The notes beneath the pieces are model-generated. The model made no database searches, was not told the origin of the DNA, and saw only the letters and a list, made by a program, of their open reading frames with translations. From JAFLCL01 sp964502175 (GTDB lineage Bacteria > Myxococcota_A > Polyangia > Polyangiales > Sandaracinaceae): a stretch of 64,000 nucleotides of DNA. Below, piece after piece: positions 1 to 7,671 of the stretch (position 1 is the first letter of the stretch; each line of letters starts with the position of its first letter). The stretch lies in NCBI GenBank assembly GCA_964502175.1, contig CAZCVE010000026.1, positions 1-64,000 on the forward strand, given 5' to 3'. The position numbers and the translations under genes were made by a program.

Positions 1-34
1 CCCCGCCGCAAGGCGCCCCGTCGAGCGCACGATT

Positions 35-74
35 CTCTCTCGGTCTCTGAGCGCGGAAGTCAGAGACGAGAGAG
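35..74 (-). terminator. Hairpin overlapping the end of the TPR kinase gene
   Basis: Inverted repeat: CTCTCTCGGTCTCTGA at 35-50 pairs with TCAGAGACGAGAGAG at 60-74, with one bulged G and a 9-base loop. The stem straddles the stop codon of the kinase gene (60-62), so it would form at the very end of that transcript. There is no clear U-run after it, so intrinsic termination is plausible but not certain; it could instead protect the 3' end. Confidence 0.55.
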
Positions 75-3000
75 CTCGTTGCGCGCGTCGGCGTTGTTGG
101 GATCGAGCTGGAGCGCGCGCTCGAGCTCCGTGCGCGCCTGAGCGCGGTTGCCGCTGCGTGCGTACGCGCGACCGAGCCCCGCATGGAAGCCCGACGTCGT
201 CGGCGCGAGCTGCACCGCGCGCTGGTAGGCCGTGACCGCGCCGCCGTTGTCGCCGGACTGCAGGCGAGCCGCGCCGAGCGCGCTCCAGAGGCCCGGGTTC
301 GTGGGCGCGAGGCGCGTCGCCTGCTCGTAGGCCTGCGCGGCCTCGCGGTAGCGGCGCGCCTGGAAGTGCGCGCGACCCTGCGCGCGGAGATCGTCGACGC
401 TGCCGCCACCGCCACCGCCGGCAGCGGCCGTCGTGGTGCCGCCGCTCGCAGGCGCGGTGCCCGTGGTCGTGCCGCCCGACGCGGGACGAAGACCCGACGC
501 GAGGCGAGGCGCGCCGGTGCCCGTCGTCGTCGTCGTGGTGCCGCCGGTCGCGGGCGCGGTGGTCCCGGTGGTCGTGCCGCCCGCGCTCGGACGCATGCTC
601 GACGACAGGCCCGTGCCGCCGCCCGACGAGCCGGTCGTGGTCGTGCCCGTCGTCGTGCCGCCCGAGCTCGGACGCATGCTCGACGACAGACCCGTGCCGC
701 CGCTCGAGCCCGAAGAGCCGGTCGTTGCAGTCGAGCCCGACGAACCGCTCGACCCACTGCTGCCCGAACCGCTCGAGCCCGACGAGCCGCTACTGCCCGA
801 CGAACCACTCGAGCCCGACGAACCGCTCGAGCCGCTGCTGCCCGACGAGCCACTCGAGCCCGACGAGCCGCTCGAGCCCGACGAGCCGCTCGAGCCGGTC
901 GTGGTCGGCGTCGTGGTGGCGATCGCCGCGACCGCGCGCGGCTGGAGCGTGATCGTCATCGTCAGGTCGCTGACGGCCTGCATCGACATGCTCGAGTCGT
1001 AGTAGCCGTCGAGCGTCGCGCTGGCGCGCACCATCGAGTCGCGCGCGACCGCGACGGTCACGGGCGCCGCGCCGCGCGGCTGACCGTCGACGCTGATCGC
1101 CGCGCCCGGCGGGCTCGACGCGATCGTCGCCTGGTACATCTGCACGGCGGGCGCCGTGGGCGTCGTCGGCACGATCGGCGGAGGCGCAACGGCGACTGTG
1201 GGCGGAGGCACCACGGGCACGATCGGAGGCGGCGTCCCGGTCGGCAGCGGGCCCGACGCCGCAGCCATCACCTGCGTCTGCACGCCACCCACGTCGAGGA
1301 ACCACGCGACCGCTGCGCCAGCGACGCTCGAGAAGCCGCAGAAGCTCATCAGGCCGAGGGCGATCCAGAGGCCTGCGCGGCTCTTCTTCTTGGGCTCGGG
1401 CGACGCCGAGCTGTACGCCGGGGCCGCCTGCTGCTGCGGTGCAAAACCTTGCTGCGCGGGCGCGCCGAAGCCCTGCTGCGCGGGAAATCCGCCAGGCGAC
1501 GACGGCGCGGGCGCACCAAAACCGCCAGGCGACGACGGCGCGGGTGCACCAAAACCGCCAGGCGACGACGGCGCGCCGAAGCCACCTGGGCTCGAAGGCG
1601 CGGGCGCGCCGAAGCCCTGCTGCGCCTGCGGCTGCGCGCCACCGAAGCCCGACGCCTGCGGCGCGCCAAAGCCTTGCTGCGCTTGCTGCGGCTGACCACC
1701 GAACCCCGAAGGCTGCGGCGCTCCGAAGCCCTGCGCCGCGGGCGCGCCAAAGCCCTGCTGCGCGGGCGCACCAAAGCCCTGCTGCGCCTGCGGCTGAGCG
1801 CCGAAGCCCTGCGGCTGCGCAGGCGCGCCGAAGCCCTGCTGCTGGGGCGCAGCGCCTTGCGGTGCGGCCTGTCCGGGCGCGAGGTTCGGATCGATCGCGT
1901 CGAGACCGCCGAGCGCGCGGAGCTCGTTCACCATGTCGCGCGAGACGGCCTTGGTCTCCGCGAAGTCGTCGTAGTCGAGCTCCTGCGACGACGCGTTCTG
2001 GATCGCGACCTGTCCCGACGCGGGCGCGGGAGGAACCGCGAGGCCGGCGTTCGACTGGGGCGCGGACGGGATCGCGATGCCGCCCGAAGACGGGGGCGCC
2101 GGCGGAACCGCGAGGCCACCGTTCGAGGGAGGCGCGGCGCTCGCGCGCGGCGGAGGCGGAGGCGGCGGAACCGATCGGCGCGCCTGACCGGGCACCGGAG
2201 GAGGGACTGAGGTTCGTGTCTGCTGCGTCATGGCGGAACCGTCGGTGCTCGGATTCTTGGAAACGATCGCTTCGGCGCGCGCGAGGTCGAGGGCCGAGAG
2301 CTGCTCGGTCCCGTCGGCGCGAGGTGCTGGACGTGGCGGCGGAGGCGCGGGCGCCATCGCGACCTTGGCGAGATCGAGGGCGCCGAGGTGCTCGGTCGCG
2401 TCAGCCCTGGGCGCGGGCGCGTCGGCACGCGGCGCAGCGCCGACCGCTGCGAGGCCGAGCAACGTGCCACCGGGCTGCGGCTTGGACTGCGGCACCGAGA
2501 GCGCGCCGGTGAGCGGCTCGAGCGTGCGCCGAACCTGCTGAGCGGAGAACGGACGATCGCGCGGATCCTTCTGGAGGAGCTGCGCGACGAGCGCGATGAC
2601 CGGCGCCGGCTGCCCCGTGAGCGGAGCGGCGGGCTTGCTGCGGTGCGCCTCGAGCACCTGATCGGGCGTGCCCACGAACGGCGGCGTGCCGGTGAGCATC
2701 TCGAACAGCATGCAGCCGAGCGCGTAGAGGTCGCTGCGGAAGCTGACGAGCTTTCCCGTCGCGTGCTCCGGCGACACGTACGCGGGCTTGCCCGCGATCT
2801 CGAACACCGAGGCCGACGCGATGCGCATCGCGACGCCCGTGTCGATCAAGCCGACGGTGCCGTCCGGGCGAACGATGACGTGCTCGGGCGACAGATCGCG
2901 CTGGAGCAAGCCCGCGCGATGCACCTCGTCGAGCGCCGCGCTGAGCTGCGCGATCGCGTGGAGCGCGCCCGCGTAGGGCTGTCCCGTCGCGAGCGACAGC

Positions 3001-3311
3001 GCGATCTTCACGCGCAGCGACTCGCCCTCGACCTCCGCGCGGAACACCCACGGGAGATCGTCGGCGACACCCGTCGCGTAGACCTCTGCGAGGTACGGGT
3101 GCTTGAGCGTCGAGAGCTTCTCGAGCTCACGGCCGAGCCGTCCGCGCTCGGCGGCGGTCCATCCGCGCGCAGCTTCAATGAGCTTCAGCGCGCCGACGCG
3201 CTGCGTGGCGAGCTCGACCACGCGGTAGGTGGTACCGGCTTGGCCGGTCGCGATCCGATCGCTCACCTGGAAGCGTTGAGCGAGGACGTTCGGTAGCGAG
3301 GCCTCTGCCAT
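60..3311 (-). CDS. Ser/Thr (pseudo)kinase with PEGA domain and C-terminal TPRs
   Basis: 1083 residues. Order: protein-kinase fold about 15-270; Pro/Ala/Gln-rich linker with GFGAP/GFGGQ repeats about 484-624; basic KKKS then a membrane segment about 645-668; PEGA domain about 725-795; GSS repeats about 802-863; three TPRs about 975-1083. The VAIK-type lysine is kept (ALK, K43), but the catalytic loop reads QRDLSPEH (137-144), so His of HRD is Gln and the Mg-binding Asn is His, and DFG is DTG (157-159). These changes suggest weak or absent phosphotransfer, so it may work as a scaffold linking a cytoplasmic kinase-like head to an extracytoplasmic PEGA/TPR tail. PEGA domains are typical surface or wall-associated modules. 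Same strand as the next kinase gene, with about 165 bp between. ATG start just before the kinase fold. Confidence 0.88.
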   Translation of the reverse strand: MAEASLPNVLAQRFQVSDRIATGQAGTTYRVVELATQRVGALKLIEAARGWTAAERGRLGRELEKLSTLKHPYLAEVYATGVADDLPWVFRAEVEGESLRVKIALSLATGQPYAGALHAIAQLSAALDEVHRAGLLQRDLSPEHVIVRPDGTVGLIDTGVAMRIASASVFEIAGKPAYVSPEHATGKLVSFRSDLYALGCMLFEMLTGTPPFVGTPDQVLEAHRSKPAAPLTGQPAPVIALVAQLLQKDPRDRPFSAQQVRRTLEPLTGALSVPQSKPQPGGTLLGLAAVGAAPRADAPAPRADATEHLGALDLAKVAMAPAPPPPRPAPRADGTEQLSALDLARAEAIVSKNPSTDGSAMTQQTRTSVPPPVPGQARRSVPPPPPPPRASAAPPSNGGLAVPPAPPSSGGIAIPSAPQSNAGLAVPPAPASGQVAIQNASSQELDYDDFAETKAVSRDMVNELRALGGLDAIDPNLAPGQAAPQGAAPQQQGFGAPAQPQGFGAQPQAQQGFGAPAQQGFGAPAAQGFGAPQPSGFGGQPQQAQQGFGAPQASGFGGAQPQAQQGFGAPAPSSPGGFGAPSSPGGFGAPAPSSPGGFGAPAPSSPGGFPAQQGFGAPAQQGFAPQQQAAPAYSSASPEPKKKSRAGLWIALGLMSFCGFSSVAGAAVAWFLDVGGVQTQVMAAASGPLPTGTPPPIVPVVPPPTVAVAPPPIVPTTPTAPAVQMYQATIASSPPGAAISVDGQPRGAAPVTVAVARDSMVRASATLDGYYDSSMSMQAVSDLTMTITLQPRAVAAIATTTPTTTGSSGSSGSSGSSGSSGSSGSSGSSGSSGSSGSSGSSGSSGSSGSGSSGSSGSSGSTATTGSSGSSGGTGLSSSMRPSSGGTTTGTTTTGSSGGGTGLSSSMRPSAGGTTTGTTAPATGGTTTTTTGTGAPRLASGLRPASGGTTTGTAPASGGTTTAAAGGGGGGSVDDLRAQGRAHFQARRYREAAQAYEQATRLAPTNPGLWSALGAARLQSGDNGGAVTAYQRAVQLAPTTSGFHAGLGRAYARSGNRAQARTELERALQLDPNNADARNELSRL

Positions 3312-3475
3312 GGGCGTCGGAGGGTAGCGGGTGACATGGGCGGGTCAACGGGGTCGCCCAGGCACCAGCCGAGCTTTGACCTCGTTTGACCGCGAGGCTT
3401 GGACGCCGACGACGGCGAGCCAAAGAGCGAGGGAGTGATCATCGACCCGGAGCGCCGGGTTCCGTCGTACGTCGG

Positions 3476-4666
3476 TCAGCGAATCAGCAACGCGACGACG
3501 AGCGCCGCAGTTCCGAGGAGCGCGAGGAGCGCGCCGAGACCGAGGACGAGCCACGCGACCTTCGGGGTCGAGCTCACGCCCGAGATCACGGGCGCCACCT
3601 CGGCGTGCACGGCGTTCGGCGCGCGAGCGAGCGAGCCGGAGCCTCCGCTCTGCTGCATCGGCTGCTGCATCGGCTGCTGCGTCAGCTGCTGAGCCTGCTG
3701 CATCGGCTGCTGCTGCGGGACCGGCGAGGTCTGCGTCGGCGGCGTCGGCACGGGCACCGGCGAATTCATCGGCGCGAGCGAGCCCGCCGGCGGCTGCGAC
3801 GGCGACAGCACGTTCTTGAGGCCGCCCGCGAATTCGTTCGCGGTCGCGAAGCGCTGATCGGGCTTCTTCGCGAGCGACTTCTCGAGCACCTCCCAGAGGC
3901 CCTGCGGCCAGTCTCGGTTCGGCGCGCGCTTCGCGAGCGAGATCGGCGGCTCCTTGATGTGCTTCTGGATGAACTCCATCGGCTGGTTCGCATCGAACGG
4001 CAGCTTCCCCGTGAGGAGCTCGTACATGATGATGCCCAGCGAGTAGATGTCGGAGCGGCCGTCGAGCTTCTCGCCGCGCGCCTGCTCGGGGCTCATGAAC
4101 TCCGGCGTGCCGAAGACCATGCCCTCCTGCGTGAGGATGAGCGAGCCCGGTCGCATCTCGCGCTCGGTCACCTTCGCGAGGCCGAAGTCGAGCACCTTCG
4201 GGTAGTCCGCGATGCCGCCCTGCGTGGTGAGGAAGACGTTCTCCGGCTTGAGATCGCGGTGGACGATGCCCTGCTTGTGCGCCTCTTCGAGCGCGCCGCA
4301 GACCTGCACCATGATGTTGACCGCACGCGTGACGTCCATGGGCCCTTCGGCCCGCACGGTCTGCGCGAGGTTCTTGCCCGCGAGGTACTCCATCACGAAG
4401 TAGCAGGCGCCGTCGTCGAGCTGTCCGTAGAGGAAGACGCGCGCCGTGTTCGGGTGCGAGAGGTGGCTCATCGCGCGCGCCTCGCGACGGAAGCGCGAGA
4501 CGAGATCCGGCCGCGACAGATACCGCGGGTGCAGGATCTTGATCGCGACGAAGCGCCGCATGTCCGGCTGCTCCGCCTTGTAGACGGAGCCCATCCCGCC
4601 AGACCCGATCTTCTCGAGGATCTTGAACTGGTTGGCGATGTCGCGCCCGATGTAGGGGTCCGCCAC
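3476..4666 (-). CDS. Membrane-anchored Ser/Thr protein kinase
   Basis: 396 residues from a GTG at 4666. A complete Hanks-type kinase: GSGGMGSV glycine loop 21-28, AIK lysine K43, HRDLKPEN 136-143, DFG 160-162, and SPEQ and SDIYSLG further on. The kinase is followed by a Pro/Gln-rich tail and one C-terminal membrane helix (VAWLVLGLGALLALLG), so the catalytic domain faces the cytoplasm as in PknB-like kinases, but without an obvious sensor beyond the helix. An upstream in-frame TTG at 4702 would add 12 residues; the GTG is preferred because a -10-like TATTCT lies 8 bases before it. Unlike its downstream neighbour it keeps every catalytic residue, so the two may act together (active kinase plus pseudokinase), which is inference. 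Confidence 0.92.
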   Translation of the reverse strand: MADPYIGRDIANQFKILEKIGSGGMGSVYKAEQPDMRRFVAIKILHPRYLSRPDLVSRFRREARAMSHLSHPNTARVFLYGQLDDGACYFVMEYLAGKNLAQTVRAEGPMDVTRAVNIMVQVCGALEEAHKQGIVHRDLKPENVFLTTQGGIADYPKVLDFGLAKVTEREMRPGSLILTQEGMVFGTPEFMSPEQARGEKLDGRSDIYSLGIIMYELLTGKLPFDANQPMEFIQKHIKEPPISLAKRAPNRDWPQGLWEVLEKSLAKKPDQRFATANEFAGGLKNVLSPSQPPAGSLAPMNSPVPVPTPPTQTSPVPQQQPMQQAQQLTQQPMQQPMQQSGGSGSLARAPNAVHAEVAPVISGVSSTPKVAWLVLGLGALLALLGTAALVVALLIR

Positions 4667-4674
4667 GGCCCGCG

Positions 4675-4702
4675 AGAATACATCACCCGGCCGGATGGCC
4701 AA
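4675..4702 (-). promoter_or_regulatory. Putative leaderless promoter of the kinase gene
   Basis: On the minus strand TTGGCC (4697-4702) and TATTCT (4675-4680) are separated by 16 bases. The -10 ends 8 bases before the GTG at 4666, so transcription would start at or next to the start codon. No Shine-Dalgarno sequence precedes that GTG. Sequence-based inference only. Confidence 0.45.
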
Positions 4703-4755
4703 CCGATTCCTCGCGGCGTCCTCACGATGCGCGCAACCGGAGCCGGCCGCGGTCG

Positions 4756-5412
4756 ATGTCTCGGGCCATGACGATCACCCGAGCGCCCGGCACGCCCACC
4801 GGCACCCCCACCAGCACCCCCGCCCGAGCCCCCGACGACCCGCGACCCGACACGTTGGACTCGCGATCGAAGCTCGCCGCTGCCCGCGCTCGGTTCGCGA
4901 CGGCGCTGGGCGCCCGCCCTTCGCCCGACGTAGGCCGCTCCCCAACCCCGCGGCCGACGTCGAAGGGCGGTTCGACCATGACACCCACCCCGGCCAAGCC
5001 GGTCCAGAACACGCCAAGCCGCCCACCCCCGCCCACGGATCGCCCGGTGTCGCGCACGATCCTGGCGCCGCGACGCGAGGCCGTGCTCGATCGTGATCCC
5101 GGAGACCTCGCTCCGTTCCGGTTGCTTCCCACCGTGCTGACGGCGCCCATCGCCCCCACCAGCGCGCCGTCGATGGCGCGCGTGGAGCTGGCGCGCGCGG
5201 CCGAGCAGCTCGTCACGCGTCTCCGGGTCGGGCGAACGAGAGAGGGCGCGCTCGTCGAGCTGCGGCTCGCGCTCGGTGGACGCGAGCTCGATCTGCGTCT
5301 CGTCGAGACGCCGCACGGCATCGAGCTCCACACGAACGACGCGGACGACGGGCTTCGTCGCGCGCTGGCGAGCGAGCTCGCCGCACGCGGCCTCGCGATC
5401 ACGATCGAGTGA
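4756..5412 (+). CDS. SctP/FliK-like type III secretion protein (putative)
   Basis: 218 residues. The first about 130 are low-complexity (Pro/Thr/Arg-rich, unlikely to fold). The last about 80 form an alternating strand/helix pattern (ELRLALGGRELDLRLVET..., then GLRRALASELAARGLAI) like the C-terminal substrate-switch domain of FliK, SctP and HrpP needle or hook length regulators. Disordered N-terminus plus compact C-terminal domain is the family's usual plan, and in secretion loci sctP often sits beside sctQ, which is the case here: the stop codon interlocks with that of the SctQ-like gene on the other strand (TGATCA, 5410-5415). Similarity is weak, so the assignment leans on context. An alternative ATG lies at 4768. 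Confidence 0.5.
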   Translation: MSRAMTITRAPGTPTGTPTSTPARAPDDPRPDTLDSRSKLAAARARFATALGARPSPDVGRSPTPRPTSKGGSTMTPTPAKPVQNTPSRPPPPTDRPVSRTILAPRREAVLDRDPGDLAPFRLLPTVLTAPIAPTSAPSMARVELARAAEQLVTRLRVGRTREGALVELRLALGGRELDLRLVETPHGIELHTNDADDGLRRALASELAARGLAITIE

Positions 5413-6525
5413 TCAGCGCGTGACGCGCGTGATGCGCACGCCGAGCTCGCCGTCGATGTCGACGAGCTCGCCGGCCGCGAGCACGCGATCGCCCGCGCGC
5501 AGCTGCACCTCACCGCCGATCGGCAGCCGCGCGGAGATCACGCGACCCGGCACGAGCGCCGCGAGCTCGCGCACGCGGAGCTCGATCCGCCCGAGCTCGA
5601 TCGCGAGCTCCACCGGCACCTCGGCCACCTCGGAGATCTCGTCGGTCCGCACCACCTGCGCGTCGCTCTCGCTCATCGCGTCCTCCAGGATCATCGCCGA
5701 TCTCACCGCGCTCGCGCGCTCCACACCTTCGATGCGCCAGCCGTCGTCTGCGCGCGCGAGGCGCACGACCACGCCTCCGCTCCTGCCGACGAGGCGCGCC
5801 TCCGACCAACGCGGGCTGCCGTTCGCGCGCTCGGCCGACAGCTCGTCGGGGAGGAGCACGTCGCCGCAGGCGAGCGCAGCGATCTCACCCGCAGCGAGAC
5901 GCGCGTGGCCGACGCGCATCGAGAGCGCGACGCTCACGTCGCCGAGCGAGGGAGGTAGCGCGCGCGGCCCCGATCGCGCGATCGCGTCGAGCGATCGCGA
6001 GGGCACCCACGCGCGCGCACCCGAGGCGCGCGCACCGATCGAGAGCTCGAGCGCCCACCACGCGATCGCGCCGTCGCCGAGCCACGCCGAGAGGCCCTCG
6101 CGCGTCGTGAGCACGTCCGCCACGACGAGCCCCGTTCCTTCACACGCGCGCGCTGCGACGAACGCGAGCACACCCTGCTCGATCGGCGACAACAGCAGCG
6201 GCCCCGCGCTCGTCACGCCTTCGCCGCCGAGCACCCGATCGATCGCGGCGAGACACGTCGAGGGGTCGAGCTCGACCGCGAGGCGCGCGCCCGGCGCCTC
6301 GAGCGCGATCGCCACGAGGCTCGCCGCGAGCGAAGGCGCGAGCTCCGAGGCGCGGATCACGCCGACGGGCCCGGGCGCGACCGCGACCTCCACATCGAGC
6401 AGCGCCGCGAGCGTCTCGCGTGACCTCGTGAGCGACGCTGGCGCGACGAGATCGGCGAGCGCCCCCGACACGCGCGCGTCGACGCGCGAGACGCGCGGGA
6501 GCGCCTGCCACGGATAGGCGCGCAT
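5413..6525 (-). CDS. SctQ/FliM-N-like C-ring protein with SpoA domain
   Basis: 370 residues. The C-terminal about 70 residues (VELAIELGRIELRVRELAAL, GRVISARLPIGGEVQLRAGD, LVDIDGELGVRITRV) match the SpoA (surface presentation of antigens) fold of FliN/FliM and SctQ: hydrophobic strands, a basic P-I-G-G turn and the typical D-G-E-L-G-V-R-I ending. The N-terminal two thirds resemble the chemotaxis-like and first SpoA-like part of SctQ. It would form the cytoplasmic sorting platform of a type III machine. It starts 3 bases after the stop of the upstream envelope-protein gene, so the two are likely co-transcribed. No other C-ring or export-gate gene is nearby; the only related gene in the window is the ATPase at 41726. 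Confidence 0.72.
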   Translation of the reverse strand: MRAYPWQALPRVSRVDARVSGALADLVAPASLTRSRETLAALLDVEVAVAPGPVGVIRASELAPSLAASLVAIALEAPGARLAVELDPSTCLAAIDRVLGGEGVTSAGPLLLSPIEQGVLAFVAARACEGTGLVVADVLTTREGLSAWLGDGAIAWWALELSIGARASGARAWVPSRSLDAIARSGPRALPPSLGDVSVALSMRVGHARLAAGEIAALACGDVLLPDELSAERANGSPRWSEARLVGRSGGVVVRLARADDGWRIEGVERASAVRSAMILEDAMSESDAQVVRTDEISEVAEVPVELAIELGRIELRVRELAALVPGRVISARLPIGGEVQLRAGDRVLAAGELVDIDGELGVRITRVTR

Positions 6526-6528
6526 GCG

Positions 6529-7131
6529 TCAGTACCTGAAGCCGGCGCCGATGCGCGGCAGCACCGCGAAGATCATCACCTCGCGGAGCGCGTCGCCGGG
6601 CGCGAGCACCTCGATCGCGAGGCTGCCTTCGATCGCGGCCCACGGCGCGAGCGGGATGTCGATGCCGAGGCTCGCCTCGCACGTGAACGTCGCGCGGAGG
6701 TTCGGCCCGGCCTTCATCATGAAGAAGCCGCCCGCCGCCGAGGCGAACGGACGCACGTCGCCCAGGTCGATCGTGTAGCGGACCTCGGCGAGCGCGCGGA
6801 GAAAGAGCGGCGGCGTCCCGTTGGCCACGGCCATGCCGCCACCGCCGACGATCAGCGCGATCGCGATCCCAGGCGGCAGCTCCATGCCGAAGCGACCGTG
6901 CGCGGCCCAGCCCGGCAGGAGGCTCGGCTGATCGGGCACGTCGACGGTGGTGAGCGGCGTGGTCGCGAGCAGGAACGAGCCCGACACGCCGTACACGAGC
7001 CCGCGGCCCTCTCGCTCGATCGACGGCGACGGCTCGGTCTCTTCGTCGTCGGCCCGCGCGACGGGCGCCCCGACCGCGAGGCCGAGCGCGAGGCCCACGA
7101 CGAGACAGCACGCGAGCACGCGCACGTTCAC
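6529..7131 (-). CDS. Secreted outer-membrane-like protein, unknown
   Basis: About 200 residues from a GTG at 7131 that overlaps the upstream stop codon by 4 bases (GTGA). An N-terminal signal peptide (VLACCLVVGLALGLAVGAPVARA) is followed by an acidic linker and alternating amphipathic strands, with repeated G-x-G-M and aromatic strand ends and a C-terminal GFRY. This is the pattern of a small outer-membrane beta-barrel. An in-frame extension to 7521 exists but reads as low-complexity Arg/Ala shadow of the upstream gene. It sits between a CxxC protein gene and the SctQ-like gene, and whether it belongs to a secretion machine is unknown. Confidence 0.7.
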   Translation of the reverse strand: MNVRVLACCLVVGLALGLAVGAPVARADDEETEPSPSIEREGRGLVYGVSGSFLLATTPLTTVDVPDQPSLLPGWAAHGRFGMELPPGIAIALIVGGGGMAVANGTPPLFLRALAEVRYTIDLGDVRPFASAAGGFFMMKAGPNLRATFTCEASLGIDIPLAPWAAIEGSLAIEVLAPGDALREVMIFAVLPRIGAGFRY

Positions 7132-7610
7132 CGCTCCGGAGGGGGCGGGGCGCTCGAGCGTGCGCAGCGCGCGTCGGGCGCGCCGAGCTTGGCGGCGAGG
7201 CCATCGAGCAGCGCGAGCGAGAGGCGTCGCTGCTCGGGCTTGCTGAAGCTCGCGAGCTCCACGGCCGTGCGCAGGCGGACGAGCGACGCGAGCACCTCGG
7301 ACGCGTCGGCCACGTCGGGCACGCGCTTGGCCTCGGCGGCGACGCGGGCCTCGAGCTGCGCGATGGCGCCGAGCGTGGTGAACGCGCGATGGAGCGCGCG
7401 CGAGGCCTCGAGGCGTCGGTCGAGATCCGTCACCGTCGCGGGCTCGCACACGAGGTGCTGGATGCCCTGCCCGCGATCGATCGCCTGATCGGCGCTCACG
7501 TCGAGACCGCACACGGCGCAATGCGCCTTGGCCTTCCGCGGAGGAGCGGGAGGACGGGCGTCCGAGACGGTTCGCGGGCGTCGGAAGAAGCCTTCCACGC
7601 GGGTGAGCAT
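7128..7610 (-). CDS. CxxC-containing small protein, unknown
   Basis: 160 residues from ATG 7610. It begins MLTRVEGFF, has a basic proline-rich stretch, then CAVCGLDVSADQAIDRG and a later Cys in HLVC: a short CxxC...H..C cluster that could bind zinc. The remainder is predicted helical (DRRLEASRALHRAFTTLG and AKRVPDVADASEVLASLVRL). I do not recognise a family. Its stop codon overlaps the GTG of the envelope-protein gene (GTGA, 7128-7131), giving an apparent three-gene operon ending with the SctQ-like gene. Divergent from the alkyl-DHAP synthase gene, with 61 bp between. Confidence 0.65.
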   Translation of the reverse strand: MLTRVEGFFRRPRTVSDARPPAPPRKAKAHCAVCGLDVSADQAIDRGQGIQHLVCEPATVTDLDRRLEASRALHRAFTTLGAIAQLEARVAAEAKRVPDVADASEVLASLVRLRTAVELASFSKPEQRRLSLALLDGLAAKLGAPDARCARSSAPPPPER

Positions 7611-7671
7611 ACTCGACGATTCGTCCGCGGGGGCCTCTTCATGCGGCGAGCCCCGTGCTACCGGTCGGCGC

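Noticed and set aside
183..2210. Long plus-strand open frame of 675 codons opposite the TPR kinase gene
   Set aside because: Arg/Ala/Gly-rich translation without domains, lies wholly antisense to a gene with clear domains; a GC-rich shadow.
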